A DNA stretch of 64,000 bases from positions 20,675-84,674 of the forward strand of contig JANSWY010000013.1 in NCBI GenBank assembly GCA_024743255.1. Reading direction: 5' to 3'. Below the pieces are notes generated by a model. It was given only the letters and a program-made list of their open reading frames with translations. It ran no database searches and was not told the origin of the DNA. This DNA comes from a bacterium. Its GTDB lineage: Bacteria > Bacteroidota > Bacteroidia > Cytophagales > Cyclobacteriaceae. The translations under genes and the position numbers were made by a program. Below are positions 8,750-18,022 of this stretch, piece by piece (the first letter of the stretch is position 1; each line of letters begins with the position of its first letter).

Positions 8750-10957
8750 ATGAGAACGATGAAAAAATTCTTATATCTGGCTTTCATTCTTGCCTTACCT
8801 TTATTGATGGTGAGTTGCGGTGATGACGACAACATGGATGGGGGAGATGATAATGCTCCAGGATCTATTGCCGAATTAGCTTCAGCTTCTGATGATTTGA
8901 ATACATTAGTAGCTGCCTTAAGTCAAGCGGGTCTTGTTGAAACATTTTCAGATCCAACAGCAGACTTTACAGTATTTGCTCCAACTGATGATGCTTTCGC
9001 GGCAGCAGGTATTGATTTGAACACTATTGACAACACTACACTGACTGCAGTTCTTCAATATCACGTTTTGACTTCAAGTGTTTTATCTACGGAACTATCT
9101 AATGGAGATGTTACAACGTTGAATGGTGCAGCGGTGACTGTGGATCTTACTGATGGAGTGAAAATCAATGACGCCACAGTTACGCAAGCTGACATTGAAG
9201 CAAGTAACGGTGTTATTCATATCATTGATAAAGTATTACTTCCTCCAACGGAAGATAACTCTATTGCTGGATTAGCTCAGGGTACAGAAGATCTTTCAAT
9301 TTTAGTAGACGCTTTAATAAAAGCTGAATTAGTGGAAACACTTTCTGGTACTGATGATTTTACAGTATTTGCACCAACTAACCAGGCATTCATAGATGCA
9401 GGAATTGATCTGGATGCTGTATCAGTTGAAGATTTGACTAACATCTTATTGTATCATGTTCTTGCCGACCCAGTTACTTCGGACCAGCTAAGCAACAGTT
9501 TTGTTGAGACACTTAATGAAACCTATGTTGAAGTAAACATAGATGGTGGAGTAAGCATAAATGACGCAAGTGTAGCTACTCCAGACATTGCTACAGATAA
9601 TGGTGTTATTCACATCATTGACAAAGTATTATTACCACCTTCAGGCAACATTGTAGATATCGCTATTGATGCTTCAACAGCTTCTGCTCCTGAGTTTACA
9701 GCTCTTGTTGGTGCAATCACAAAGGTAACAGAAGATCCAGATCTTGCTGATCTTGTATCTGTATTAAGCAATGAGGATGAAGATTTTACAGTATTCGCTC
9801 CTACGGATGCTGCTTTTAATAATCTATTAGATTTCTTAGGTGCTTCTAGTCTTGATGATGTAGACGCTGCACTTTTACAGGATGTTCTACTATACCACGT
9901 GGTTGCTGGAGATAGAGTATTCTCAACAGATTTAGAATCAGGGGAATTGGAGACTGCTTTGGCGGATCAACTTCTAGTTCTTGATGCAGGTGAATTGTCA
10001 TTAGCCGATGCTGGTACTTTAGCGGATGCCAATATTCAAACTGCTGCAGTTAATATTCAAGGAACAAATGGTGTAATTCACGCAATTGATAAAGTATTGT
10101 TACCGGCAAGATCAATCATGGACCTTGTAAACTTCAATGCTGAATTCAGCACTTTAAAAGCAGCTTTAGAAACTGCAGAGTTAACTGAGACACTTGCGGA
10201 TCTTGAAAAAGAATACACGGTGTTTGCTCCAACGAATGACGCATTTGCTGATTACCTTGCTCTTGCCAATATCTCAGCAGCAGATTTATTAGCTAGTCCA
10301 GCACTTTCTGATATTCTATTATATCACGTTGTATCCGGAAGTGTATTTTCTGATGAGCTTTCAAATGGTTTCGTGACAACAGTTAATGGACAGGCAGTAG
10401 AGATTGATTTGTCGTCTGGAGTGGCAGTGAGGGATGTCAGTGCTGCAACCACTGATGCTTCTGTTGCAATTGCAGATTTAGCAGCAGGTAACGGAGTTGT
10501 ACATATAATTGATCAGGTGTTAATTCCAGAGACTGATGAGAATATAGTAGATGTAGCCTCTGGGAACGATGATCTTTCTACATTAGTGAGCCTACTTTCA
10601 AACTACCCTGATCTGGTAGAAGCGTTAACTGATGAAGCTGGAAATTTCACTGTATTTGCTCCTACAAACGCAGCATTTGACGAAATTTCAGACATTACTG
10701 CTACACTTACTAGCGATCAAATCAAAGAAGTACTACAATATCATGTAATCGATTCAAGAGTTTATAGCTCTGATTTATCGGATGGTCAATCACCTGAAAT
10801 GTTGAATGGAGAAACCATTACAATCAATATTGACGGTTCAGTGACAATCACAGATAAGTCTGAAGCCAGCGAAGATGCAACTGTAACAGCTACGGATGTA
10901 CAAACTATTACAGGAGTTGTTCATATCATTGATAAAGTAATAATTCCTGAACTTTAA
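8750..10957 (+). CDS. Lipoprotein with five fasciclin (FAS1) domains
   Basis: Surface lipoprotein of about 735 residues. The ATG at 8750 (or 8759) is chosen because it gives MKKFLYLAFILALPLLMVSC, a signal peptide ending in a lipobox cysteine followed by acidic GDDDN, which in Bacteroidota favours export to the cell surface. An upstream extension to 8504 is open but reads like noncoding sequence. Five FAS1 domains follow in series, each with TVFAPTxxAF near its start, a central YHV, and an HxIDKV/QVLxP end. FAS1 domains mediate cell-cell or matrix adhesion in many organisms, so an adhesion role is inferred. The ligand is unknown. Confidence 0.92.
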   Translation: MRTMKKFLYLAFILALPLLMVSCGDDDNMDGGDDNAPGSIAELASASDDLNTLVAALSQAGLVETFSDPTADFTVFAPTDDAFAAAGIDLNTIDNTTLTAVLQYHVLTSSVLSTELSNGDVTTLNGAAVTVDLTDGVKINDATVTQADIEASNGVIHIIDKVLLPPTEDNSIAGLAQGTEDLSILVDALIKAELVETLSGTDDFTVFAPTNQAFIDAGIDLDAVSVEDLTNILLYHVLADPVTSDQLSNSFVETLNETYVEVNIDGGVSINDASVATPDIATDNGVIHIIDKVLLPPSGNIVDIAIDASTASAPEFTALVGAITKVTEDPDLADLVSVLSNEDEDFTVFAPTDAAFNNLLDFLGASSLDDVDAALLQDVLLYHVVAGDRVFSTDLESGELETALADQLLVLDAGELSLADAGTLADANIQTAAVNIQGTNGVIHAIDKVLLPARSIMDLVNFNAEFSTLKAALETAELTETLADLEKEYTVFAPTNDAFADYLALANISAADLLASPALSDILLYHVVSGSVFSDELSNGFVTTVNGQAVEIDLSSGVAVRDVSAATTDASVAIADLAAGNGVVHIIDQVLIPETDENIVDVASGNDDLSTLVSLLSNYPDLVEALTDEAGNFTVFAPTNAAFDEISDITATLTSDQIKEVLQYHVIDSRVYSSDLSDGQSPEMLNGETITINIDGSVTITDKSEASEDATVTATDVQTITGVVHIIDKVIIPEL

Positions 10958-10977
10958 TTAGAGTTTCTAGTTACCTC

Positions 10978-11012
10978 TAAGGGCCAGTCTTGATTTCTGA
11001 GATTGGCCCTTA
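10978..11012 (+). terminator. Hairpin terminator after the FAS1 gene
   Basis: Inverted repeat of 13 pairs (one G-U) around TAAGGGCCA / TGGCCCTTA with a 9-base loop, starting 20 bases after the FAS1 stop. It lacks a strong T-run, so efficiency is uncertain. Its presence argues that the kinase gene starts after it, at 11026. Confidence 0.55.
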
Positions 11013-11025
11013 TAAAAACGACCTA

Positions 11026-12030
11026 ATGTTTAGTAATTCACTCAAGCAAGTATACATTCTCTTATTAGGGCTATATTCAATAGCTAACATCCTAATACTC
11101 AATGGTGATAGGTTATATGAAGCAGAATTAGTTTGGTATCATTTAACCATCATTGTGTTTGCTCTGGTGTATGGCATTTGGTATATCAATTTGTGGATTC
11201 AGAAGTATAGAATCAACTTCCCAACTAAGATCCACACTTTGTTAAAACATTTCCTGGTAAGTCTTGTTGGTATTGCGGCTTTGTCTCTACTCTCGGTTCT
11301 AATTACAGGTGTAATTCTTGGAGATCCGTATGGAGCTAATGTTGTTAATATCAAGTTGACTCTGGGATTTACATTCAGAGTGAATTTGTTTCTGAATAGT
11401 ATAAATGCAATAGTTTTTTATAATGATCAGTTTAGAAGAAAGGCAGTGGAGGCAGAAAAATATAAGTCATTATCAGCTCAGGCAAATTTTGAAATACTGA
11501 GTAATCAAATCAATCCTCACTTTTTATTCAATAGTCTAAATGTCCTATCAAGCCTAATTCATAAAGACGCAGATCAGGCGGATGAGTTTTTACATAAATT
11601 AAGTGACATCTACAGGTATGTTCTCAAGAATAGGTCAAATGAGGTGGTAACATTCAAAGAGGAGTTGGATTTTGTAAACGATTACCTCGATTTACTAAAA
11701 GTCAGATTCGCCGAAGCACTGAGTGTCAATATGGATTTAAAGGGTGTTGATTCCAGTTTGTTCATTCCACCTGCGGTATTACAGTTATTGGTTGAAAACG
11801 TGATTAAACATAACACAATTTCGAAAGCACACCCAATGACGATTTCCATTAAATGCCAAGACAATAAACTGACAGTTTCGAATGAAAAGAGGCTAAAAAA
11901 AGAAAAAAAAGAAGCATCTGGCATTGGACTTAAGAACATTTCGGAGAGATACAAGTTCTTAAATGAGGAAATCGAAATAAAACAGGATGCCGAACACTTT
12001 TCAGTGACCCTTCCTTTGATCAAACTTTAG
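11026..12030 (+). CDS. LytS-family sensor histidine kinase (four TM helices)
   Basis: Sensor kinase of the His_kinase (PF06580) type, about 334 residues. The ATG at 11026 is preferred, because an earlier in-frame start at 10990 lies inside a terminator hairpin. Four hydrophobic segments fill roughly residues 8-135. The phosphoacceptor motif NQINPHFLFNSLNVLSSL carries H165. The ATP-binding region includes LQLLVENVIKHN and GIGLKNISERY. It is followed 3 bases later by a LytTR response regulator, its evident partner. In Bacteroidota such pairs regulate diverse genes; the signal is unknown. Confidence 0.92.
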   Translation: MFSNSLKQVYILLLGLYSIANILILNGDRLYEAELVWYHLTIIVFALVYGIWYINLWIQKYRINFPTKIHTLLKHFLVSLVGIAALSLLSVLITGVILGDPYGANVVNIKLTLGFTFRVNLFLNSINAIVFYNDQFRRKAVEAEKYKSLSAQANFEILSNQINPHFLFNSLNVLSSLIHKDADQADEFLHKLSDIYRYVLKNRSNEVVTFKEELDFVNDYLDLLKVRFAEALSVNMDLKGVDSSLFIPPAVLQLLVENVIKHNTISKAHPMTISIKCQDNKLTVSNEKRLKKEKKEASGIGLKNISERYKFLNEEIEIKQDAEHFSVTLPLIKL

Positions 12031-12033
12031 ACT

Positions 12034-12801
12034 ATGAAGATAATCATTCTTGAAGACGAACTTTTAGCTTTAGAAAAGCTGCAAAGTTTAATCGCAAAAT
12101 ATGATGAGTCGATTGAGGTAGTTGCGACTGCAGATTCTATTGAGAGTGCAATTACTGTTTTTAATTCAGGTGTTGAATATGATCTTCTACTATGCGATAT
12201 AGAATTGGCTGATGGTTCTAGTTTTGAAGTTTTTAAACAAGTGGAGATAAGCAAGCCAGTAATATTTACAACTGCTTACGATCAATATGCAATGGATGCT
12301 TTTGATGTTTATTGTATTGATTATCTACTCAAACCTCTAAGTTTCCCCAAATTGAAAGAAGCTCTTGACAAGTTTAAAGAAAGGGTCAAGATGTTGGATG
12401 AGCCAATCACAGCGGATTTGGTGAAAGAAATTATAAGTCACCGGGGGCGTGGGAATTACAAGAAGAGGTTTCTGGCAAAATTGGGTAATAAATTAGTCTT
12501 CAAAAGGGCTGAAGAAGTGTCTTATTTCTATGCAGAGGGTAAAACGGTCTATTTGGTAGAAGCTCAAAAAGGACACAAGTTTATAGTAGACCATAGTCTG
12601 GAAGAACTGGAGAAAGAGCTGCTTGACCCAGATAATTTTTATCGAATTAACCGATCATTCATTGTAAATCTTGATGACCTCATGGAAATCAGAAGTTATC
12701 ATAATGGAAGGTTGAAATTACATATCAATACACACTGCGAAAAGGACATCATTGTCGCCAGGGAAAAGGTAAGCAGTTTTAAGAGTTGGCTGAATCAATA
12801 A
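12034..12801 (+). CDS. LytTR-family response regulator
   Basis: A 255-residue protein with an N-terminal receiver (acidic pocket ILEDE, phosphoacceptor D55 in LLCDIELADG, TTAYDQYAMDAF, and the K in YLLKPL) and a C-terminal LytTR DNA-binding domain from about residue 145 (FYRINRSFIVNLDDL, GRLKLHINT). It starts 3 bases after the LytS-type kinase and forms a two-component system with it. The next gene starts 6 bases downstream and is probably cotranscribed. Confidence 0.94.
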   Translation: MKIIILEDELLALEKLQSLIAKYDESIEVVATADSIESAITVFNSGVEYDLLLCDIELADGSSFEVFKQVEISKPVIFTTAYDQYAMDAFDVYCIDYLLKPLSFPKLKEALDKFKERVKMLDEPITADLVKEIISHRGRGNYKKRFLAKLGNKLVFKRAEEVSYFYAEGKTVYLVEAQKGHKFIVDHSLEELEKELLDPDNFYRINRSFIVNLDDLMEIRSYHNGRLKLHINTHCEKDIIVAREKVSSFKSWLNQ

Positions 12802-12807
12802 TAAACT

Positions 12808-13161
12808 ATGAGATATTTTTTAATAACGCTGGCAATAGTTACCACCAGTATCTCCCAATCCGTAGCACAAGAAGTAACTAAACAGGAATTTGATTCCCTA
12901 AAATCTGTCGTATTTGACCTTAAAACAGACATAGGGCAGATTGAATTAAATCTTCAGAAATCGGAGAAAAAGTTAAGGACAGGTATGCTGATTTCTACAA
13001 TTGGCTATTCTGTTGTAATAGTTGGTGGACAATTGCTTGGTGGCGAAAACAATGACCTTGGGGAAGCATTGTTATACACAGGCGGAGCAATTGGAATCGG
13101 AGGCACTTTCATGTTATTCCAGGGATTCAAACTGCTCAACCAGTCTAAAGTAAAGGGCTGA
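12808..13161 (+). CDS. Exported hypothetical protein with coiled coil and TM segments
   Basis: A 117-residue protein of no recognised family. A signal peptide (MRYFLITLAIVTTSISQSVAQ) precedes a short coiled coil (about 24-55) and two glycine-rich hydrophobic segments (about 59-75 and 90-108). The 6-base spacing after the response regulator suggests the same operon, so it may be an envelope accessory of that two-component system; this is inferred from position only. Confidence 0.75.
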   Translation: MRYFLITLAIVTTSISQSVAQEVTKQEFDSLKSVVFDLKTDIGQIELNLQKSEKKLRTGMLISTIGYSVVIVGGQLLGGENNDLGEALLYTGGAIGIGGTFMLFQGFKLLNQSKVKG

Positions 13162-13174
13162 CGATAAGCTACTG

Positions 13175-13333
13175 TCAAGTTTCGTTACTTACCTGGTAAC
13201 TTACATCAACCTCGTTCTGTATTTTTGTTGTACTTTGATTAGTAGCAGTCTTTTCGGGTTGAGTAAGCCCACAAGTACTGCATGATGCCTGAAGTAAAGC
13301 CAGGCAAATTAGAGTTTTTGATAATGATTTCAT
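13175..13333 (-). CDS. Small exported protein or lipoprotein
   Basis: About 52 residues from the ATG at 13333 (MKSLSKTLICLALLQASC). The stretch looks like a signal peptide with a possible lipobox cysteine, followed by a polar Thr/Asn/Gln-rich tail (NQSTTKIQNEVDVSYQ). A longer start at 13399 would put 22 charged residues before the signal and is unlikely. No family is recognised. It is convergent with the preceding + strand gene. Confidence 0.5.
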   Translation of the reverse strand: MKSLSKTLICLALLQASCSTCGLTQPEKTATNQSTTKIQNEVDVSYQVSNET

Positions 13334-13479
13334 TTTACGGTCTTTAATCGAATACTGCCTGTTATTATAATGGTTACAGAAAAGGCTGATATTTTTCATT
13401 CTATTCTTTGCTGGTAATTGCCCCCATTTTCAATTAAATTGTTAATAGGATTTGTTACGCTATTTTTAGGTTGGCCCAT

Positions 13480-14973
13480 ATGTCTAAAGCAAGGAAAATC
13501 AACTTTACCATTTTGTACTATCTATGTTCTTTGGTAGTGCTAATAATCATTAATGGCTTTTTGATTTTTTACAGCAACAAAAAGGTCGATGAAGCCAGTG
13601 CTCTGAAAGCTTCAATCCAAATCATCGAAACCAATCTGGATGGCATTGAATCAGGTGTCTTAAGAGGATTTGATGCGGGCCTAAGAGGATATGCTTTTGT
13701 TCAGGATGATGAGATCTTACACCCTTACTTATTTGCATTTGATTTATCTGAAGAAATCTTTGCCAGACTGGATCAGGAGGTCAGGAATTTTCATTATGAC
13801 CCTGCAAAAATTTCAAAACTAAAAAATACCATTGATAGCTATGGAAATTATATGGAAGATCTTAAGCAAATGGTTGATGACGGTGATTTGGAATCCTTCA
13901 GAGCGGAACTATCTAAAAACAAGGGTGACGAAATATGGCAAGAATATAACCTGGTTAGGGTAGACCTGAAAAACTATCTCGGAGGTCAAATCATTCGAAT
14001 GAATGAAGAAATTGAATCTTTCCAAAAATACACCTATCTGACTCAATTAATTAGTATCGCACTGGTAGTAGTTATTTTATTTCTGATCTATAAAAAAATA
14101 GTATCCTTCGCCAGAGAGAAGAATGATTACATAGATAGGATAGAGGTTGTCAATAGCAAGCTTGAAGAAAGTGAAGAATTCTTAAGGGAAGAAGTGGCGA
14201 GTAAAACAAAAGATCTCAGGGTTGCTAACTCCGAACTAAAGGATGCATTGGAAGAAATGAAAACTATGCAATCTTACATGCTTCAATCAGAAAAAATGAC
14301 TTCTCTGGGAACAATGACTGCTGGTATTACTCATGAGTTTAATAATGCTCTGAACCATATAAAAGGAGGTGTGCAAATTATTAATCAGTCTTTGGAAGAG
14401 CCAGATGAAGAAATGGATGAGGAGGATGGAGAAGTGGCTAAAAACATCATGGATGATGGTATAAAAAGGATTAGCAAGATTGTGAATTCACTGCAGGTAT
14501 TTTCCAATAGAAGTGATGCGGAGGTTCTCAAGACTGATATTCATGAATTGATTGAAAACTCAATTGTTATTCTGAAATCCAAGATTGATGATGATATTGA
14601 ATTAATCAAAAAGCTGGAACTTCAAAAGGAGCTGTATGTAAAGAGAGCGGACATGCAGCAAGTAATTGTACAGTTAATTGACAATGCAATTTTTGCTGTT
14701 AATTCTCACAATGAGATTGTAAAGAAGAAGATCGAGATCTCAACAAGACAGGAAAGTGACAAGGCACTAATTGAAATTTGTAATAATGGGCCTGTCATTC
14801 CAGAAGAAAAGCTAAGAGAATTATTCGATCCATTTTATACCACAAAAGCACCAGGAGTTGGGACTGGGCTCGGACTTTCTATCTGTTATTCAGTGGTAAC
14901 CAGTCATGATGGAGCTATCTATGCCCGTAATGAGGATGGACTTGTAAAGTTTCAGGTGGAGTTGCCAACTTAG
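13480..14973 (+). CDS. Membrane sensor histidine kinase (CHASE3-like input)
   Basis: A 497-residue kinase read from the ATG at 13480; the TTG nine bases earlier is also open. It has a TM helix near the N-terminus, a helical periplasmic domain of about 160 residues with the CHASE3-like LDGIESGVLRGFDAGLRGY, a second TM helix (about 188-208), a coiled coil, and a HisKA-type motif MTAGITHEFNNALNHIKGG with the phosphoacceptor His near residue 285. HATPase motifs are QVIVQLIDNAIFAV, EICNNGP, LFDPFYTTK and GTGLGLSI. No response regulator is adjacent, so it is an orphan kinase. The gene converges, with a 4-base overlap, on a GldN-like gene. Confidence 0.92.
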   Translation: MSKARKINFTILYYLCSLVVLIIINGFLIFYSNKKVDEASALKASIQIIETNLDGIESGVLRGFDAGLRGYAFVQDDEILHPYLFAFDLSEEIFARLDQEVRNFHYDPAKISKLKNTIDSYGNYMEDLKQMVDDGDLESFRAELSKNKGDEIWQEYNLVRVDLKNYLGGQIIRMNEEIESFQKYTYLTQLISIALVVVILFLIYKKIVSFAREKNDYIDRIEVVNSKLEESEEFLREEVASKTKDLRVANSELKDALEEMKTMQSYMLQSEKMTSLGTMTAGITHEFNNALNHIKGGVQIINQSLEEPDEEMDEEDGEVAKNIMDDGIKRISKIVNSLQVFSNRSDAEVLKTDIHELIENSIVILKSKIDDDIELIKKLELQKELYVKRADMQQVIVQLIDNAIFAVNSHNEIVKKKIEISTRQESDKALIEICNNGPVIPEEKLRELFDPFYTTKAPGVGTGLGLSICYSVVTSHDGAIYARNEDGLVKFQVELPT

Positions 14974-16568
14974 TTCTTTAAGACTTTTATGTGTGAACCT
15001 ATTTGAAAGTAGCTGATAATTTTATCACTCATCAATATATCATAGTAATTAAGCTTTTCTCCAAAGAATGTTGCTTCAGCCTTCTTATCTGTTAATAGGT
15101 TTTTGACATCATTTACATTTAACCAACCCACAGTTTGATCTAAGCCATAAGGAGAATCATCAGCTCTTATCGTCATACCTATTGCGTAAGGGTTAAGCAG
15201 TTTTTCTCCAGATTTTAGATCAAATTCAGCCTTTTGAGACAGCAAAAAAATGGTTAATGAAAGTGGTGAATACAGGTAGGCCTCATCATCATTATTCTCA
15301 AATGGGTCAGCAAATGGATCGTAATCTGGTTCAACCATTGTTATAGCCTCAGTGTATTCCTCTTTGGTCATTTGCTTTTCCAATGCGTCACTCCAGTAAA
15401 TTTCTAATTTGCCGGCATCTATTGCTTCCATTAGATATCTTGATATTTCTTGCCCCTCCTGTACCAGTACATCATTTATTGAATCATATAAGTCGATTCT
15501 GGAAATTTGGTTGTTCGTGAATTTTTTGATTTGTAATTCTGAAGGAATTTGAGCTATTACACCTTTCGGATCATATTCAGGATCTGGGAGACCCATTTTT
15601 AGTGTGCCATTTATGGAAATCGTATCTCTTTCTAACTGATTGGTATATTGATTAACTAAAGGAGTCAATAAGTTGCTCAGAATTGCATCCGAGAAATTTA
15701 GAACTTCTGAGTTCTCGTTACCAAAATCTGATGTGTTACAGGATACCAGATATTGAATATTGTAGCTACCATAATACCCGTCTGGGTTATAATAAATATC
15801 AATTACTGTATTTTTAAATGGAATGCCCTTAGGTTCTCGAAGCATAATTTCAAACCTTGGATAATCTGAGTATTTATTGCTAAAATTGATATCCAGATCA
15901 ATAGGGCCATCGTCTTTATGAAACCCTTTGATTTTGCCTGCTTTGATCAGGGTTATTAATTCATTACCAGCCTTACTTTCAAAGAAATATCGGGAGTGTA
16001 AATTCGTGAATCCATTGGAATTCCAATAGTAGAATAACTCAGGTTGATACCACAAGTACCCTTCTTCTGAACAGATTTTAGCAAAATCCTCGAACCTGAA
16101 GGAAGCCAAGTAAGTTCTCAAACCTGTGTAGGTGACATACTCAGGAACATATAAGCTGATATAGTTAATTCTTTTATATCGTTTCTTCTTTTTGATTCCA
16201 ATTGTTTCATCCAAACCAATCATTGAGATCTCACTGTCTAGATAGTAACTATCTGCATCATCACCCCAATCGTCAAATGGATCTTCTTCAAACCCTGGAA
16301 TTTGTGTCCTTTTCTTAAATTCATCAAAACTCAATTCACTTACCTGACTGGAATCCGAAACCTCATAAGCTTGTATTTTGCCCTGTTCTAACGCATCTAT
16401 TAGTATTCTGGGAATTTCCTCTTGATACTTATGAAAGGATCTGTTTGAGTCATTCTTTAAATCAAAAAAAGTAAGTGTTCTTAGTTGTTCATTCACTTTC
16501 TGAACCTTTTGACCAAATATGAATAATGGGGACACTAGAAGGATTGCGGTAAGAACTATTCTGGACAT
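14970..16568 (-). CDS. Exported protein with two GldN/PorN-like repeats
   Basis: A 532-residue protein with a signal peptide (MSRIVLTAILLVSPLFIFGQ). It contains an internal duplication. EIPRILIDALEQGKIQAYEV (about 48-67) parallels EISRYLMEAIDAGKLEIYW (about 370-388), and each copy is followed by a segment rich in Asp/Pro/Phe (EEDPFDDWGDDADSYYL and DPFADPFENNDDEAYLY). The pattern of an amphipathic helix plus GxLxxY resembles GldN/PorN, a periplasmic ring component of the type IX secretion and gliding machinery. That assignment comes from motif resemblance only. It is far longer than GldN (about 300 residues), and no gldKLM genes are nearby, so a direct role in secretion is not shown. Confidence 0.5.
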   Translation of the reverse strand: MSRIVLTAILLVSPLFIFGQKVQKVNEQLRTLTFFDLKNDSNRSFHKYQEEIPRILIDALEQGKIQAYEVSDSSQVSELSFDEFKKRTQIPGFEEDPFDDWGDDADSYYLDSEISMIGLDETIGIKKKKRYKRINYISLYVPEYVTYTGLRTYLASFRFEDFAKICSEEGYLWYQPELFYYWNSNGFTNLHSRYFFESKAGNELITLIKAGKIKGFHKDDGPIDLDINFSNKYSDYPRFEIMLREPKGIPFKNTVIDIYYNPDGYYGSYNIQYLVSCNTSDFGNENSEVLNFSDAILSNLLTPLVNQYTNQLERDTISINGTLKMGLPDPEYDPKGVIAQIPSELQIKKFTNNQISRIDLYDSINDVLVQEGQEISRYLMEAIDAGKLEIYWSDALEKQMTKEEYTEAITMVEPDYDPFADPFENNDDEAYLYSPLSLTIFLLSQKAEFDLKSGEKLLNPYAIGMTIRADDSPYGLDQTVGWLNVNDVKNLLTDKKAEATFFGEKLNYYDILMSDKIISYFQIGSHIKVLKN

Positions 16569-16608
16569 GACACAAGCTTTTCTATTAATTTAAATAAATT
16601 TCTTCACA

Positions 16609-16625
16609 GATACTGGGGGAGTATC
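16609..16625 (+). promoter_or_regulatory. Inverted repeat upstream of the ECF sigma gene
   Basis: Perfect 6-base arms GATACT and AGTATC separated by GGGGG, ending 29 bases before the sigma-factor ATG. It could be an operator or a leader hairpin controlling the sigma/anti-sigma/receptor operon. No binding protein can be named. Confidence 0.35.
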
Positions 16626-16654
16626 ATGGTTGTTGGGTCATCAACTCAGAAGAT

Positions 16655-17167
16655 ATGGAAGAACTTGCAAAATTCAGGAGATTGTTTGATTGCCATTTCA
16701 CCCCTTTAGTGAAATACTGCTACTACATTACCAAAGACAAAGATCAGTCAAAGGATATAGTTCAGGCCTTCTTTGTTTCTGTATGGAGGGATGGGAAATT
16801 ATCTGAGATTGAATCCTTTGAAAGGTTCGCCTATCATGCGGTGAAAAATCGAGCAATTAATTACCTACGGGATTCTAAAAAGTTTGATCGATCTCAATTA
16901 CCAGAAATTGGTGAGGAGCCAACTATTCATCTTGATCCTAATTTCCCAAGATATCTTCTTGAAGCAGCAATTAGAGGGCTTCCTGATAAATGCAGAGAAG
17001 TTTTTATGCTGAGCAAATTTGAGGGACTTACCTATGAAGAGATAGCAGGAGTTCAAAACCTGTCGGTTAAGACAGTTGAAAAACACATTGGTACAGGCTT
17101 ACAAAAACTAAAGCTCACATTGGCGCCATATAAGCACTTGTTTTTGGAATCCAATTTTGAAAAATAG
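16655..17167 (+). CDS. ECF sigma factor (FecI-like, Bacteroidota type)
   Basis: A 170-residue sigma-70 family factor. Region 2 includes YCYYITKDKDQSKDIVQAFFVSVW (the DIVQ -10-binding helix, about 24-47). Region 4 includes LPDKCREVFMLSKFEGLTYEEIAG with the HTH VKTVEKHIGTGLQKLK (about 105-150). It starts a locus of sigma factor, FecR anti-sigma, TonB receptor with STN domain and DUF4249 lipoprotein, the standard cell-surface signalling layout. Expected action: released when the receptor binds its substrate, then directs transcription of the receptor genes. Confidence 0.92.
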   Translation: MEELAKFRRLFDCHFTPLVKYCYYITKDKDQSKDIVQAFFVSVWRDGKLSEIESFERFAYHAVKNRAINYLRDSKKFDRSQLPEIGEEPTIHLDPNFPRYLLEAAIRGLPDKCREVFMLSKFEGLTYEEIAGVQNLSVKTVEKHIGTGLQKLKLTLAPYKHLFLESNFEK

Positions 17168-17179
17168 ACCCAACAGATA

Positions 17180-18022
17180 ATGGAAAATAAAACAGATCAG
17201 GAGTTTGATCGAAAAATAATGGAGTTGGATATCATGTCAAATGACCTTGTTTCTGAAAATGAAAAGGAGTTGGCATGGAAGGATATTTTAAATGAAATAG
17301 AACCCAAAACCAACCGCAGACCAATGATATATTGGTTAAGTGCTGCCGCGGTAGTATTACTTTTTACAGTTGGTTATTTGTTGAATCAATCAAAGTCAAA
17401 TAGTTATAAGACCTCTGTAAATGAAATACTGGCCGTAAACCTGAAAGATGGTTCCCAGGTATCGATAAATGGGAATAGTCAATTGACACTTGATGAGGAT
17501 TTTGGAGAGGAGGAAAGAAAAGTTAGTTTGGTTGGAGAAGCATTTTTTAATATCAACCGGGATGAGGCAAAACCATTTGTAATATCTACAAAAAATGGGG
17601 CTGTAACTGTTTTGGGTACATCATTTAACGTGATCGCTCTCAATGGCAAAACAGTTGTGTCCGTCAGATCAGGTTTGGTCAAATTGGAATCTGAATCAGG
17701 GGAAGTTCACCTTTCTCAAAATGAAAAAGCATGGATTCAGGAAGATGGCAGGATTACGAAACTAAACTGGAATCAGAATGACTACTCATGGTACACAGGA
17801 GTATTAGAATTTAAGGGGGAGTCACTGGTTGAGATTTCAGATAAGCTGAATGGCCTTTTCAAGAAGAAGGTGAAAGTTGCTAGTGCTATTGAGAACTGCA
17901 CAATCTCCGCCAAGATAGAGTTTGAGACAATTGAAGATGTTTTGGATATCATAACTGAAACCCTTGAATTGAGCTGGAGAATGGATGGTGACACGATAAT
18001 CATAGATGGAGATGCGTGCTAG
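17180..18022 (+). CDS. FecR-family anti-sigma factor
   Basis: A 280-residue inner-membrane anti-sigma protein starting 12 bases after the sigma gene. An N-terminal cytoplasmic part of about 48 residues binds the sigma factor in this family. One TM helix (about 50-66) follows, then the periplasmic FecR domain (LKDGSQVSINGNSQL, GEAFFNINRDEAKPFVI, VLGTSFNV, about 85-190) and a C-terminal DUF4974-type domain (FKKKVKVASAIENCTISAKI, about 205-280), which in the family contacts the STN domain of the receptor. Its end overlaps the receptor start by 17 bases, so the two are tightly coupled. Confidence 0.92.
   Translation: MENKTDQEFDRKIMELDIMSNDLVSENEKELAWKDILNEIEPKTNRRPMIYWLSAAAVVLLFTVGYLLNQSKSNSYKTSVNEILAVNLKDGSQVSINGNSQLTLDEDFGEEERKVSLVGEAFFNINRDEAKPFVISTKNGAVTVLGTSFNVIALNGKTVVSVRSGLVKLESESGEVHLSQNEKAWIQEDGRITKLNWNQNDYSWYTGVLEFKGESLVEISDKLNGLFKKKVKVASAIENCTISAKIEFETIEDVLDIITETLELSWRMDGDTIIIDGDAC

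Noticed and set aside
10990..11025. Upstream start of the LytS-type kinase
   Set aside because: It lies inside the terminator hairpin of the preceding gene; the ATG at 11026 directly precedes the first membrane helix.
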